Positions 25,078-32,674 of a stretch of DNA of 64,000 bases are shown here, piece by piece. Source of the stretch: a virus; the IMG/VR virus record IMGVR_UViG_3300037102_000029, positions 1 through 64,000 of that record; one strand, given 5' to 3'. The position numbers and the translations under genes are program-made. Under the pieces are notes generated by a model that had not been told where the DNA came from, searched no databases, and saw only the letters and a list, made by a program, of their open reading frames with translations. Within the stretch, counting starts at the first letter, position 1. Every line of letters starts with the position of its first letter.

Positions 25078-25389
25078 CTATTTTTTTGATAACTTTAAAA
25101 TACCTTTGCCGTTGTCTTCAACCTTAATTTTCTTAGCCTTGCGGTCCGCCTCTTCTTTTGCATCAACGATACGCACAAGTGGCGGCTCGCATCCCTCGCG
25201 TCTGCCAATCTCCTCCGCTGCATCGAGCTGCTCTTGTAGCTCTTCATCAACAAGGGTGAGTGTGTGACACGCTTCGCACCGCACAAGCTTCTTGCCGAAA
25301 AACTCTTCCCTAATCTCCTCGTCAGGTTCCTGTTCAGTAATTATAACTATTGGCGCTTCAGCACCACATATACAAATTACGTTAGTCAT
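25078..25389 (-). CDS. Zinc-ribbon-like acidic protein
   Basis: 103 residues. C-I-C-G-A near the N-terminus and R-C-E-A-C-H around 37-42 could form one zinc site. The rest is acidic helix and a Lys-rich tail. Overlaps the next upstream gene by ATGA. Unknown function. Confidence 0.6.
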   Translation of the reverse strand: MTNVICICGAEAPIVIITEQEPDEEIREEFFGKKLVRCEACHTLTLVDEELQEQLDAAEEIGRREGCEPPLVRIVDAKEEADRKAKKIKVEDNGKGILKLSKK

Positions 25390-25598
25390 TTTTGACCTCT
25401 GACGTCCTTGATAGTCGCCACAAGTTTAAGGTCGTTAATCCATTCGTTCATGTGGATAAAGAACGCATTATGAAAGGCTTGATCGACTTGAACTTGTGCA
25501 ACACCCTCCCCCTGATATACGATTACGAGGTAATCGTTCAGATGTTCCTTCACCCACGCTTCCGCCTCAACTTTTACAGCCGGTATTTCGATTTCCAT
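25386..25598 (-). CDS. Unknown small protein
   Basis: 70 residues with strands L-V-I-V-Y-Q-G-E-G-V and a helical middle; no family. GGAGGCAGGAA lies before the ATG. Confidence 0.55.
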   Translation of the reverse strand: MEIEIPAVKVEAEAWVKEHLNDYLVIVYQGEGVAQVQVDQAFHNAFFIHMNEWINDLKLVATIKDVRGQK

Positions 25599-25613
25599 TT
25601 CCTGCCTCCGTCA

Positions 25614-25892
25614 TTAATTTTGACCTAGAACTGCATCCTTGTTCTGTGCCGCTGCGTCCGCATCGACCATCCTAATCTTCGTCTGCGGCGGCACTTGAGC
25701 AAGTTCCATTATTGGTAGCTTATCTACAAGTTTCTTTTCCCAACGCCAGCGCCTCATAAACTCCCCGAGATTAATCTGATATATTACCATCGCAAGCGCT
25801 TTGAACTGCTGCTCGTTTTGCGGCTGAGGGAGGTTGAGCGTTATTGGTTTATATACTGCGGGAATCTCGTCATTATGCTTTTTTGACGCCAT
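25614..25892 (-). CDS. Unknown small protein
   Basis: 92 residues. E-Q-Q-F-K-A-L-A-M-V-I-Y-Q-I-N and W-R-W-E-K-K-L helices, no recognised family. Start ATG overlaps the end of a short upstream frame. Confidence 0.55.
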   Translation of the reverse strand: MASKKHNDEIPAVYKPITLNLPQPQNEQQFKALAMVIYQINLGEFMRRWRWEKKLVDKLPIMELAQVPPQTKIRMVDADAAAQNKDAVLGQN

Positions 25893-26022
25893 CGTGACAC
25901 TCCTCTCCTATCCGGTCAGGATCGTTGATTAATCCTAAATGGTTCACGTATTTTTCAAGCGATGTGAGCGCACCCTTCAGTTCTCGGACTTCACCTTCAA
26001 CCTCTCTCAAACGCTTATTCAC
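25873..26022 (-). CDS. Short coiled-coil protein (GTG start)
   Basis: 49 residues from GTG at 26,022: N-K-R-L-R-E-V-E-G, L-T-S-L-E-K-Y-V-N-H-L-G-L are good heptads. The frame stays open 17 codons further upstream without a start codon. It overlaps the next gene by 20 bases. Tentative. Confidence 0.4.
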   Translation of the reverse strand: MNKRLREVEGEVRELKGALTSLEKYVNHLGLINDPDRIGEECHDGVKKA

Positions 26023-26150
26023 TAACTCTTCAAGCGTGGGTGCTTTCTTTCTCTGATACGAATCTTCTTCTCGCGTTTAATCTCCCCCTAGGTTCCATAC
26101 ACCTAACAGCGGATTTGTTTGCTTATGTATTATGTCTTGCTTTGTAATAC

Positions 26151-26183
26151 AAAAAGTACAGAGGAGACTTGGGTTGTCTCCTC
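26151..26183 (-). terminator. Hairpin terminator after glycosidase-like gene
   Basis: Perfect 8-bp stem GAGGAGAC / GTCTCCTC with a seven-base loop; on the minus strand it is followed by TGTACTTTTTGTATT. It lies 77 bases after the stop of the leftward gene at 26,260. Confidence 0.65.
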
Positions 26184-26259
26184 CGAGCGAACTATGCACT
26201 AGAAGCATTGGCCGTCCACAGTTCCGACACGGTATCGGAGTGGTCACGACTAGAGAACC

Positions 26260-27375
26260 CTACTGAATCTCCGAACAAACGCAGATCGGCAATACCGCAC
26301 TTGTCGATCCCAGATAGTTCTCATCACCGGCAAACGAGGCATAGTAGTAGCGAATCCCGGGAGACGTGAACGACACTGGCACCGTCAGCGTCGAGAATGC
26401 AGTCTTATCGTTGTACCGAACGCCGTTCAGTGTGTGGTAGAATGTCACTTCTCTCGGGATTGGCGTGTTGCCGTCCTTCAATGTTACGGTGAATGTGACG
26501 GGCTTGTTAACACCTACACATCTTTTGTCTGAAGTGACACCTATCGTCGTTGGTTTCTTTGTTACCGGGGATGGTGGTGCTGGTCCAATGCCGTTAGGGG
26601 GGTGGTTCTTCTGCAAGTTAGCGACGATTGAATCGAAGCCACAGGCCTGATTCTGCGCTCTGCTTGACGCTGTTCCACCCCAAACGTCGAACCGCGTTAC
26701 TGAGCATCCCAATGCTACCAATGAGTCAATGATCGACTCGTAGCTAGGCTGCGCTCCGTTGATGCTGTTCTGAAGGATGTCGTTGTCGCCCTTGAACTTC
26801 TTGTTCGGCGCATTTGCGTAATTCGGCGCGTCTTTCGAGTAGTAGCATTTTGAATGTTCCGCTGCATCGCGCCAAGCACCGGCTAAAACGCCGTTCGCTT
26901 TGCCTTTAGTCGCGCTGGCCCCATCGGTGATGTATCCAACCTCGGAAGGATAGTAACACTCCCAGAGATTCATCACGGTTCCAACATCGGAATAGATGTT
27001 CTGCCATAAGCCACACTGGTCGCAGTTGTAGTTGATGTAGCCGAGTCCTAGCCCCTTAATGAAGCTCGGATCACCGGCTCTGCCACCTTCTGAGCTGAGT
27101 GTCGGCCAGCCGGCCGCCTTGCAGGATTGCAGGAAGCTCGTAAAGTTGCCAATAGGCGATTGAATCTGACCGCCTGCCCAGATATCCATCTCGATATCGA
27201 GCACCGGCTTGACTCCAAGACCCTTGAGATACGCGAGCTGACTCGCGTAATTGTTACCTGCACCGCCGGTTGAAACCAACTCGACGGTATTTATGTGCCA
27301 GTCGCGTATATAGGCCGGGACTTCCCCGATGCTTCCTGCCGTTACTGAGACACTATAGTCTAAACTGACTCCCAT
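26260..27375 (-). CDS. Glycosidase-like lysin candidate with C-terminal Ig-like domain
   Basis: 371 residues. N-terminal TIM-barrel-like domain (1-260): V-E-L-V-S-T-G-G-A-G, L-D-I-E-M-D, C-K-A-A-G-W and S-F-I-K-G-L-G-L-G-Y-I-N-Y are shared with domains in the tail genes at 9426 and 15829. The C-terminal 95 residues are an Ig-like domain about two-thirds identical to that of the papain-like protease. Asp/Glu of D-I-E-M-D are possible catalytic acids. No signal peptide. Acts probably on surface glycans. Confidence 0.65.
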   Translation of the reverse strand: MGVSLDYSVSVTAGSIGEVPAYIRDWHINTVELVSTGGAGNNYASQLAYLKGLGVKPVLDIEMDIWAGGQIQSPIGNFTSFLQSCKAAGWPTLSSEGGRAGDPSFIKGLGLGYINYNCDQCGLWQNIYSDVGTVMNLWECYYPSEVGYITDGASATKGKANGVLAGAWRDAAEHSKCYYSKDAPNYANAPNKKFKGDNDILQNSINGAQPSYESIIDSLVALGCSVTRFDVWGGTASSRAQNQACGFDSIVANLQKNHPPNGIGPAPPSPVTKKPTTIGVTSDKRCVGVNKPVTFTVTLKDGNTPIPREVTFYHTLNGVRYNDKTAFSTLTVPVSFTSPGIRYYYASFAGDENYLGSTSAVLPICVCSEIQ

Positions 27376-27379
27376 TGGA

Positions 27380-27565
27380 TCACTCTCCTATGTCGTCTGC
27401 TAGAACTGTTACTCGCCTTCCAGCGGTCATTCTGGCGACGGCTTTCGTTGCTTCGTCGTTCATTAGCGTTAGCATCCACGCCTGAAATTTCGTGAGGGCT
27501 GCTTTGCTAACCTTGTGTGCGCCTGCGTCTTTTAGCGCACTTCTAAACATAGCTTCCGATATCAT
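27380..27565 (-). CDS. Archaeal-type histone, helix alpha-3 missing (B)
   Basis: 61 residues from the ATG preceded by GGAGGTGAGATCAAAG. M-F-R-S-A-L-K-D-A-G-A-H-K-V-S, a long alpha-2 ending in R-M-T-A-G, and R-R-V-T-V-L-A-D-D-I match HMf-type histones, with the conserved R-to-D spacing. Only G-E follow, so alpha-3 is absent, as in copy A. It lies on the opposite strand from copy A and may be expressed at a different time. Confidence 0.78.
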   Translation of the reverse strand: MISEAMFRSALKDAGAHKVSKAALTKFQAWMLTLMNDEATKAVARMTAGRRVTVLADDIGE

Positions 27566-27776
27566 CTTTGATCTCACCTCCTTTATTTGCTAATTCAATA
27601 CCATAAGACATTCCTTTTCTCGACAGAGCACGACAAGAATCGCAAAGTGTTCTAGGGCGCCCTCGGTGATTGTTCCGGTACGCCCCGGCCCCATGCGTCC
27701 AGTTTGTGCGAACAAACATTTGCCCACACGGACACCGAACCAGTTCCGTCTCTTGCGGATGTGTGCGTCCCGTCAT
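27543..27776 (-). CDS. Zinc-finger protein
   Basis: 77 residues. R-C-P-C-G-Q-M-F and L-C-D-S-C form a CxC...CxxC zinc finger within a basic segment (N-N-H-R-G-R-P-R-T). The 3' end overlaps the histone B gene start. Possibly DNA-binding. Confidence 0.65.
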   Translation of the reverse strand: MTGRTHPQETELVRCPCGQMFVRTNWTHGAGAYRNNHRGRPRTLCDSCRALSRKGMSYGIELANKGGEIKDDIGSYV

Positions 27777-27778
27777 AC

Positions 27779-28018
27779 CTACTCCGTATGCACCCTGTAT
27801 TCCTGGCCGTCAAGGAAGAAGCTTAGTTCAATCCTCCCGACGCTCGCGTTGATGTCCACTGCTTTTTCTTTGAACTCCATTACGAGCCCCTCCGCGAGCA
27901 TCCGCATAAGCGCCGGTGTGCGTTCCTTTTCTGGCAGTTCCCTTGCGAAATGAAAGACGCCTTTGTCGTCAGCCACTACGGCGTTGTCTAAGGGTGAGTT
28001 ATAAATGGAATACATCAC
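27779..28018 (-). CDS. Unknown small protein
   Basis: 79 residues: strands V-V-A-D-D-K-G-V-F-H-F and I-E-L-S-F-F-L-D-G-Q-E-Y-R-V around a central helix. No family recognised; start overlaps the next upstream stop. Confidence 0.55.
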   Translation of the reverse strand: MMYSIYNSPLDNAVVADDKGVFHFARELPEKERTPALMRMLAEGLVMEFKEKAVDINASVGRIELSFFLDGQEYRVHTE

Positions 28019-28668
28019 TTACCTGCCGGTTCAAACTGTCGCGAGCTACGCAACCAGTCTTTGACTGTTGGATATTCATTTCCAGTAGTAGCACTGACTT
28101 TGTTCTTGACAACGATCTGCAGGTGCCTCCCAACTAAATCATCACTTTCGATGTCCAGTGGAGGGTTCGCACCAAAGATCGCCGACAGTAATGCCGTCAA
28201 CTGGCTCTTCTTATGGCGGCTCATTGAAGTCCTGCCTTCAAGAGCTGCGCCGCCTTCAGTGACATAGAGAACGTGCATGAAGCACGCTTGCATCGGCTCG
28301 CCAGTTGCAGGGTCCGAATGGAAGTTGTCAGGTTCTATAGCCTGCCACGCCCTGTCGATCTTCACCTCATACATACCCTCTTCCCAGAACGACTTGCGAG
28401 GTACTGGCTTTAGGCTGAATGTCTGATGCTCAGGAAAACCCTCTTCGTCAGCCTCCATTCGCTGCGCGGGTGTTGCCTGCGCCGGCTGCGATCGTACAAC
28501 CGTTTCGTTGCGGTAAGGTTTCTGGACTGGCGCTTCTGCGCGAATCTCTTCGGGCTTTATCACGCGCTTGTCTGGCTGTGGCTTGCCGTGAGATATTTTG
28601 AAGCCGTTCGTTGTTGCTTCGCGTTCTTCGTCTTCAGATGGAACAAACTCTTCGTTTACTTTTGCCAT
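28015..28668 (-). CDS. Possible ssDNA-binding or recombination accessory protein
   Basis: 217 residues. First 85 residues charged and disordered. The rest (G-M-Y-E-V-K-I-D-R-A-W, P-M-Q-A-C-F-M-H-V-L-Y-V-T-E-G, L-L-S-A-I-F-G-A, L-Q-I-V-V-K-N-K) follows the layout of phage DUF669-like proteins, which sit with recombinases and bind DNA or partner proteins. The match is by pattern only. Confidence 0.5.
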   Translation of the reverse strand: MAKVNEEFVPSEDEEREATTNGFKISHGKPQPDKRVIKPEEIRAEAPVQKPYRNETVVRSQPAQATPAQRMEADEEGFPEHQTFSLKPVPRKSFWEEGMYEVKIDRAWQAIEPDNFHSDPATGEPMQACFMHVLYVTEGGAALEGRTSMSRHKKSQLTALLSAIFGANPPLDIESDDLVGRHLQIVVKNKVSATTGNEYPTVKDWLRSSRQFEPAGK

Positions 28669-28802
28669 TTTCTTCTATTCCTTCATTTTGTTTCCCGTAG
28701 GAAATAGCAGAGTGAAAGGTTATGGCGACGGCCTCGAACCTTTGGAGATGATTCGTGAGGTAAGTTACCTGCTAGGGAATAACTAACCGTCGTTTCCATC
28801 CC
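28669..28802. other. Noncoding gap with stem-loops
   Basis: Contains GTTTCC-CGTA-GGAAAT at 28,690-28,705 (third member of the hairpin set at 3108 and 49,679), an AAAGGTT/AACCTTT inverted repeat near 28,714-28,742, and a palindrome AGGTAAGTTACCT near 28,758. On the minus strand it forms the leader of the gene at 28,015. Confidence 0.4.
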
Positions 28803-29291
28803 TCACTCTACCAACGAGTGCTTCCAAGTGCGTTCTCTTACTATTAAAGAAATCGTAGAGATTGACACTTCGTATTCTTCCGCTATTTCTGTTTGAGTTG
28901 CGCCCATATCATAGAAGAACCGGATGTGGTTCACTTCTCTTTGGGTTAGCTTTGCGGTTCCGCTTTGTTCGGCGGTCGGGCCTTTGGCATTGAAGCGGCC
29001 CTTCTTGATGCAATCCTGCATGTTATCTTTTTGTGTTCCCACAAATAGATGATCCGGATTCACGCAAGCCGGCGTATCGCAGCGATGCAAAACAAACAAG
29101 CCGTTCGGAATCTCACCGTTAACTAGCTTATACATAATTCGATGCACCCGTTCCTCGTGGCCATTCCGGCTCATTTTTCCGTAGCCATGGTCATCCTTAA
29201 CGCCGTTCCAAAGCCAGCAAGACCCCCTATGGCCGCTTACTTCGATCTGTGAGAAAAGTCTTGGCTCTAATGGTTGGATCGCTCCCATCAT
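28803..29291 (-). CDS. HNH endonuclease with C-terminal HTH
   Basis: 162 residues. V-H-R-I-M-Y-K...V-L-H-R-C-D-T-P-A-C-V-N-P-D-H-L-F is an HNH_3 motif; residues 115-155 (A-T-Q-T-E-I-A-E-E-Y-E-V-S-I-S-T-I) form an HTH. A homing or resident phage endonuclease. Starts within the upstream gene (65-base overlap). Confidence 0.8.
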   Translation of the reverse strand: MMGAIQPLEPRLFSQIEVSGHRGSCWLWNGVKDDHGYGKMSRNGHEERVHRIMYKLVNGEIPNGLFVLHRCDTPACVNPDHLFVGTQKDNMQDCIKKGRFNAKGPTAEQSGTAKLTQREVNHIRFFYDMGATQTEIAEEYEVSISTISLIVRERTWKHSLVE

Positions 29292-29709
29292 GAATCACCG
29301 CCGTCAACGCTTCAAACTTCTTTTGTTCCTGTAGATATACCCTTCTAACAGCGGGCTTACCCTTCACCCGAACGGTGTAGATATGGCCCATTGCTTCCAG
29401 TGAGTTGATCCGATACCGTATGAACTGTTCATTACAGACTATGCCAAGCACATTTCCCTCTGCTTCAAGATTAACACAGCGGTAGACATCCATCATTGAC
29501 AGCCCTTCGCTCTGTTTGACACATCGGAGTATCCACTTATCAACAGCATCAAGCTTGCGCCGGAGACCTTTAAGCACCTGGCCATTAACTATCAGACTGA
29601 TTGTCTTCTGGGAAACGCCATACTCGCGTCCAAGCGCCGGCTGATTCTTTTCATGCTCTCGATACTTCCGCTGTATCTCTTCTCTTTGGAACTTTGTAAG
29701 CTTGGCCAT
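29227..29709 (-). CDS. HTH DNA-binding protein
   Basis: 160 residues. Residues 15-45 (P-A-L-G-R-E-Y-G-V-S-Q-K-T-I-S-L-I) are an HTH like that of the neighbouring HNH protein; a second winged-helix-like part follows (Q-F-I-R-Y-R-I-N-S-L-E-A-M-G-H-I-Y). Likely transcription regulator. Confidence 0.65.
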   Translation of the reverse strand: MAKLTKFQREEIQRKYREHEKNQPALGREYGVSQKTISLIVNGQVLKGLRRKLDAVDKWILRCVKQSEGLSMMDVYRCVNLEAEGNVLGIVCNEQFIRYRINSLEAMGHIYTVRVKGKPAVRRVYLQEQKKFEALTAVIHDGSDPTIRAKTFLTDRSKRP

Positions 29710-29736
29710 AGTTGGGTCTATACTTCCTCTGTTACT

Positions 29737-30018
29737 TTACTCCATCGGCAACCGGATCAGGACTTCCGGGGCTGCATAGTGCGCGTATATCGCGTAGACT
29801 ATCGGGATTAACCAACTGATCCCCAACGTGAAGACTGTCAGGATTGCAGCTAGGACTATCGACACGATAATACCTGCCCCTGATCCCCACGACTTTTTCT
29901 TCAGCAACGCTGACCGCTCTCCCGATTCCTTGACCGTGTAGCCCTGAGTCATAAAGTCGTCGATAACACGGGCCATTTCCTTCTCATCTGCTACTTCTCT
30001 TATGCGTGGACTTACCAT
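29737..30018 (-). CDS. Small membrane protein
   Basis: 93 residues. N-terminal 45 residues cytosolic (M-A-R-V-I-D-D-F-M-T-Q-G-Y), then two membrane segments at about 47-65 and 67-85 and a short tail. The first part resembles the archaeal membrane proteins with an M-x-Q-G-Y-x-V motif; function unknown. Confidence 0.65.
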   Translation of the reverse strand: MVSPRIREVADEKEMARVIDDFMTQGYTVKESGERSALLKKKSWGSGAGIIVSIVLAAILTVFTLGISWLIPIVYAIYAHYAAPEVLIRLPME

Positions 30019-30178
30019 TCAATTCACCTCCTAACACGTGCATTCGCTTTGTTTTATCTCTCACCGCTTTTGGCGAAACTCTCCCGAGGAAGAGAAACAC
30101 CGCTGCTGCAGTGAGGATAACCAGCACAACTACATTCGTCACATATCGCTTCACTTTCATTCTTCGCTTCATCTTCAT
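29984..30178 (-). CDS. Single-span basic membrane protein
   Basis: 64 residues: basic N-terminus M-K-M-K-R-R-M-K-V-K-R, one membrane segment at 15-33, basic C-terminus. Overlaps its downstream neighbour by 35 bases and follows the upstream gene by a TGA/ATG overlap. Confidence 0.55.
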   Translation of the reverse strand: MKMKRRMKVKRYVTNVVVLVILTAAAVFLFLGRVSPKAVRDKTKRMHVLGGELNGKSTHKRSSR

Positions 30179-30315
30179 GAGCTCACTCCTATCAATTCCT
30201 TCTTTGCTTCAATGGCCTGGATACAACCTTCGACCTCGCAGATCGCACAGTCGCGACGGGTGTATTTAACGTCTAAGATTAGACAGTTGTCTGTGTCCAG
30301 AATCTCTTCGTTCAT
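30175..30315 (-). CDS. Very small cysteine-rich protein
   Basis: 46 residues with D-C-A-I-C-E-V-E-G-C, likely a metal or Fe-S site. Start and stop both overlap neighbours by four bases (ATGA style), which supports translation. Confidence 0.5.
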   Translation of the reverse strand: MNEEILDTDNCLILDVKYTRRDCAICEVEGCIQAIEAKKELIGVSS

Positions 30316-30896
30316 ACACGGCGGCCTCCAAGTTTCAAAGTAAACTCTTCATCGGTTAAATTGCCTTTAGCCAAGTTGCACTTGGAACAAGCTAAAGCGA
30401 TGTTTTCTATGTCGCTACTACCGCCTTTGGAGACGGGGATTTTGTGCTCTACGTGAAACTCTGAGTCAAAGCTTTGGTACAACAGCTCGCCACAATATGC
30501 ACAGAATCCTTCTTGCTGAGCGAATAAGTCATTCAATTCGCGGATGGTGAATGAACCGCCGTTTGCTCGTTTACGAGCTCGACGAATCTGCTCATATAAG
30601 GCTCGTTTCTGATGGTTTTCTTTGGCCCATCGCCGCACTGCTTCATGCGCTTTTTCTGGATGTTCCGTACGGTAGTGTCTTGACTTTTCCTGCAACGCCC
30701 CTTGGTGAGCCAGATAGTATTTTTGGGCTATCTGTAAAAAAAGTTCGCGATTTTCCTGATAGCGGCGCCGAGCATATTCACGCCTTTCTTGTCGATGTTC
30801 CTGATTATATTGTCGATAGTATGCCAACAAATGCTCTTGGTTTCTCAGACGCCACTCTCGCGTATATTCATAAGCCTCTTCGCGCGTCTGGCTCAT
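30312..30896 (-). CDS. HNH endonuclease
   Basis: 194 residues. The first 120 are an Arg/Glu/Tyr-rich helix (R-N-Q-E-H-L-L-A-Y-Y-R-Q-Y). The HNH core is C-A-Y-C-G-E, V-E-H-K-I-P-V-S-K-G-G-S, N-I-A-L-A-C-S-K-C-N. Zinc-stabilised HNH nuclease, common in phages; may cut host or rival DNA. Confidence 0.85.
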   Translation of the reverse strand: MSQTREEAYEYTREWRLRNQEHLLAYYRQYNQEHRQERREYARRRYQENRELFLQIAQKYYLAHQGALQEKSRHYRTEHPEKAHEAVRRWAKENHQKRALYEQIRRARKRANGGSFTIRELNDLFAQQEGFCAYCGELLYQSFDSEFHVEHKIPVSKGGSSDIENIALACSKCNLAKGNLTDEEFTLKLGGRRV

Positions 30897-31312
30897 ACAT
30901 CACCGAAGGCATTAATGACGGCACTGTTAGGTGATGCAGTCATAGCAGCAACTATCATATCTACTTCGGCGAGTAGAATCCGCCACTCGCCAGCATTAAA
31001 CTCGAGCATTCGCTTATTCGTTTGTAGGTCATCGTCAAGCTTTTCAGCCAGCTTTCGCGCTTCTTGGTAATACGGGTCCTTAGTCACGATCACGCTAACA
31101 GCTGCGTCTCGGAGCGTATCATTGGTATTGATCCGCTTCCCACCCTCACCTACTTCGTTTTTCGCCTGAGTCATTGCTTGCGCTTCGATCCCTGCTATCG
31201 TGCCGACTACTATTTCTCGAGCCAGCCGGTCATCCTGGATAGTCTTGCGAATCTTGTCGTTTGCTTCGTTAAGTTTTCGCAGCTCCTTCAGCACTTCATC
31301 ACTTCGATTCAT
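30893..31312 (-). CDS. Unknown helical protein
   Basis: 139 residues from the ATG at 31,312, which overlaps the upstream stop. Mostly helix (V-L-K-E-L-R-K-L-N-E-A-N-D-K-I). The length and helical start recall phage Gp157-type proteins, but I cannot confirm that. Confidence 0.6.
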   Translation of the reverse strand: MNRSDEVLKELRKLNEANDKIRKTIQDDRLAREIVVGTIAGIEAQAMTQAKNEVGEGGKRINTNDTLRDAAVSVIVTKDPYYQEARKLAEKLDDDLQTNKRMLEFNAGEWRILLAEVDMIVAAMTASPNSAVINAFGDV

Positions 31313-31494
31313 AAAATCAACCACACCCCTACCAACAACGTAGCGAGCCACGCGATACTCACGCAGACCACCGCGAATTTCATATCCTTTATGTCAGTTA
31401 TGTAGCCATCCTTGTCTACGCTAGTGAACATGCCGATCCACGACGTCACGGCTGCAAGTCCAGCTAGCACAGCTACCAATTCCACACCATCCAT
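31309..31494 (-). CDS. Two-helix membrane protein
   Basis: 61 residues with segments at about 4-23 and 40-60 and an acidic loop D-K-D-G-Y-I-T-D-I. GGAGGTGAAAT precedes the ATG. Another possible holin-like or host-membrane protein; unassigned. Confidence 0.65.
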   Translation of the reverse strand: MDGVELVAVLAGLAAVTSWIGMFTSVDKDGYITDIKDMKFAVVCVSIAWLATLLVGVWLIL

Positions 31495-31553
31495 ATTTCA
31501 CCTCCATTGTTCGTTACTTATCCTTCCTTTTAATACTATAAAGCATTGGTCAT

Positions 31554-31844
31554 TTACGTGAGCGGTCTGATCGTTACCTCAACGTGCCGTTTGCCTCTTG
31601 TATTGCGGCCTCGGATCAAGGTTATGCCCAGGTCTAGCTCAATAGCCCGAAGCGCCCTGCTGAAATCACGGATTGTTACACCGTCAATCAGCGCCCAAGC
31701 AGCGTCGTATCGCTTCACCCATCCTCTATAAGAACTAAAGACTGCCTGCATCGTAGACGGCGTTTCATTAGTGGGTATTATCGCGCACTGATACCTGATG
31801 TAATAAGCAAGGGAGTTGACCAACTGTTCACCCGTCGCTATCAT
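31554..31844 (-). CDS. Unknown small protein
   Basis: 96 residues: helices Q-L-V-N-S-L-A-Y-Y-I-R-Y and F-S-R-A-L-R-A-I-E-L-D-L-G-I-T-L, basic strand R-G-K-R-H-V-E-V-T-I. May be a small winged-helix protein; partner of the ribbon-helix-helix gene it overlaps. Confidence 0.55.
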   Translation of the reverse strand: MIATGEQLVNSLAYYIRYQCAIIPTNETPSTMQAVFSSYRGWVKRYDAAWALIDGVTIRDFSRALRAIELDLGITLIRGRNTRGKRHVEVTIRPLT

Positions 31845-32053
31845 TTTTCACCTAACAACGCTTCTCGCAATACTACCTCAACTGCAGTCGAGAACGGCAA
31901 CATTTTGTCGGTAGCGATCTTTCTAATCGGCTCACTCAGCTCCGGTTCAAGCCACATATTTACGTTAATGCAACCCGCATCGCGCTTGCTTTGTTTCCAC
32001 TGGCGTCTTGCCTTGGTATTCGATACATTGCTATACTTATTCGTGGCTTGCAT
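31841..32053 (-). CDS. Ribbon-helix-helix DNA-binding protein
   Basis: 70 residues: strand I-N-V-N-M-W-L, helix L-S-E-P-I-R-K-I-A-T-D, helix T-A-V-E-V-V-L-R-E-A-L, the order of MetJ/Arc-type regulators, after a basic N-terminus. Overlaps the downstream gene by ATGA. Confidence 0.7.
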   Translation of the reverse strand: MQATNKYSNVSNTKARRQWKQSKRDAGCINVNMWLEPELSEPIRKIATDKMLPFSTAVEVVLREALLGEK

Positions 32054-32192
32054 TCTTTTCTTCCTCGTCTTCTAGTTCCGCTGCGGCAAGCAGTTCCGCG
32101 TCGTGCTGCTTATAACCATACATGATATAGCGGTCGGTCTTTGCCGCTAAGTCCCTAGCTCTGAGTCGATCAACCTTTTTTTCTGTAGACAT
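32037..32192 (-). CDS. Small helical protein
   Basis: 51 residues with basic first half (V-D-R-L-R-A-R-D-L) and acidic C-terminus (L-E-D-E-E-E-K-N). ATG at 32,192, GGGGATC upstream. Unknown. Confidence 0.5.
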   Translation of the reverse strand: MSTEKKVDRLRARDLAAKTDRYIMYGYKQHDAELLAAAELEDEEEKNASHE

Positions 32193-32391
32193 GATCCCCC
32201 AACCAATCAACGATATCGGCTATCAAAAACAAGTAGACAAAGACCGGCGTTAGCAGGATCGCACATACAAACTGGCAGCCGCATTGGAACCTCGTCTCGC
32301 CTCTTGGTGCTGCCGGCATGCAATGTTCACATTCGGCACTCCCTCGCATGCTGCAGCCCTGGCACGCTCTAACCATTTCAGTTTCAATCAT
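32170..32391 (-). CDS. Cysteine-rich protein with membrane anchor
   Basis: 73 residues from the ATG at 32,391, which sits in GGTGATCTAATG (ribosome site, upstream stop and start combined). C-Q-G-C-S-M-R...C-E-H-C and C-G-C-Q-F-V-C clusters, then a membrane segment (A-I-L-L-T-P-V-F-V-Y-L-F-L-I). Possibly a membrane-bound metal site. Confidence 0.6.
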   Translation of the reverse strand: MIETEMVRACQGCSMRGSAECEHCMPAAPRGETRFQCGCQFVCAILLTPVFVYLFLIADIVDWLGDHVYRKKG

Positions 32392-32552
32392 TAGATCACC
32401 TTTACCTCCATCAGACAAAAGAAAACAATTAGCAGCACCAGCGCCGCGATCGCAAGCCATCCTACCCACACCGGCGTAGGATGTTCTATTCGCTCCTCGG
32501 GAACGCCGGTCCCGATCCGATCCACAATCCAATCGTAGTCTTTGTCAGTCAT
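32391..32552 (-). CDS. Single-span membrane protein
   Basis: 53 residues: soluble N-terminus W-I-V-D-R-I-G-T-G-V-P-E-E-R, membrane segment about 28-48. Stop TAA shares a base with the next ATG. Confidence 0.55.
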   Translation of the reverse strand: MTDKDYDWIVDRIGTGVPEERIEHPTPVWVGWLAIAALVLLIVFFCLMEVKVI

Positions 32553-32674
32553 TCGTCACCCCCTACGAACTCAGCTAGACACTCTGGATGCACCTCATAC
32601 TCTTTGCCATCAAGAATCCCACAGTAGTATGGTTCGCGCATTTTTATCTTCTTGCCGCATTGACTACAGATCAT
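32549..32674 (-). CDS. Mini zinc-finger protein
   Basis: 41 residues: C-S-Q-C-G-K-K, Y-Y-C-G, V-H-P-E-C spacing resembles one treble-clef or LIM-like zinc site. Four-base overlaps at both ends. Confidence 0.55.
   Translation of the reverse strand: MICSQCGKKIKMREPYYCGILDGKEYEVHPECLAEFVGGDE

Noticed and set aside
28725-28793. tRNA-like element closed by GCGACGG/CCGTCGT
   Set aside because: Length is near tRNA size, but no T-arm or anticodon stem can be drawn; TTCGAGG on the minus strand lacks a matching stem.
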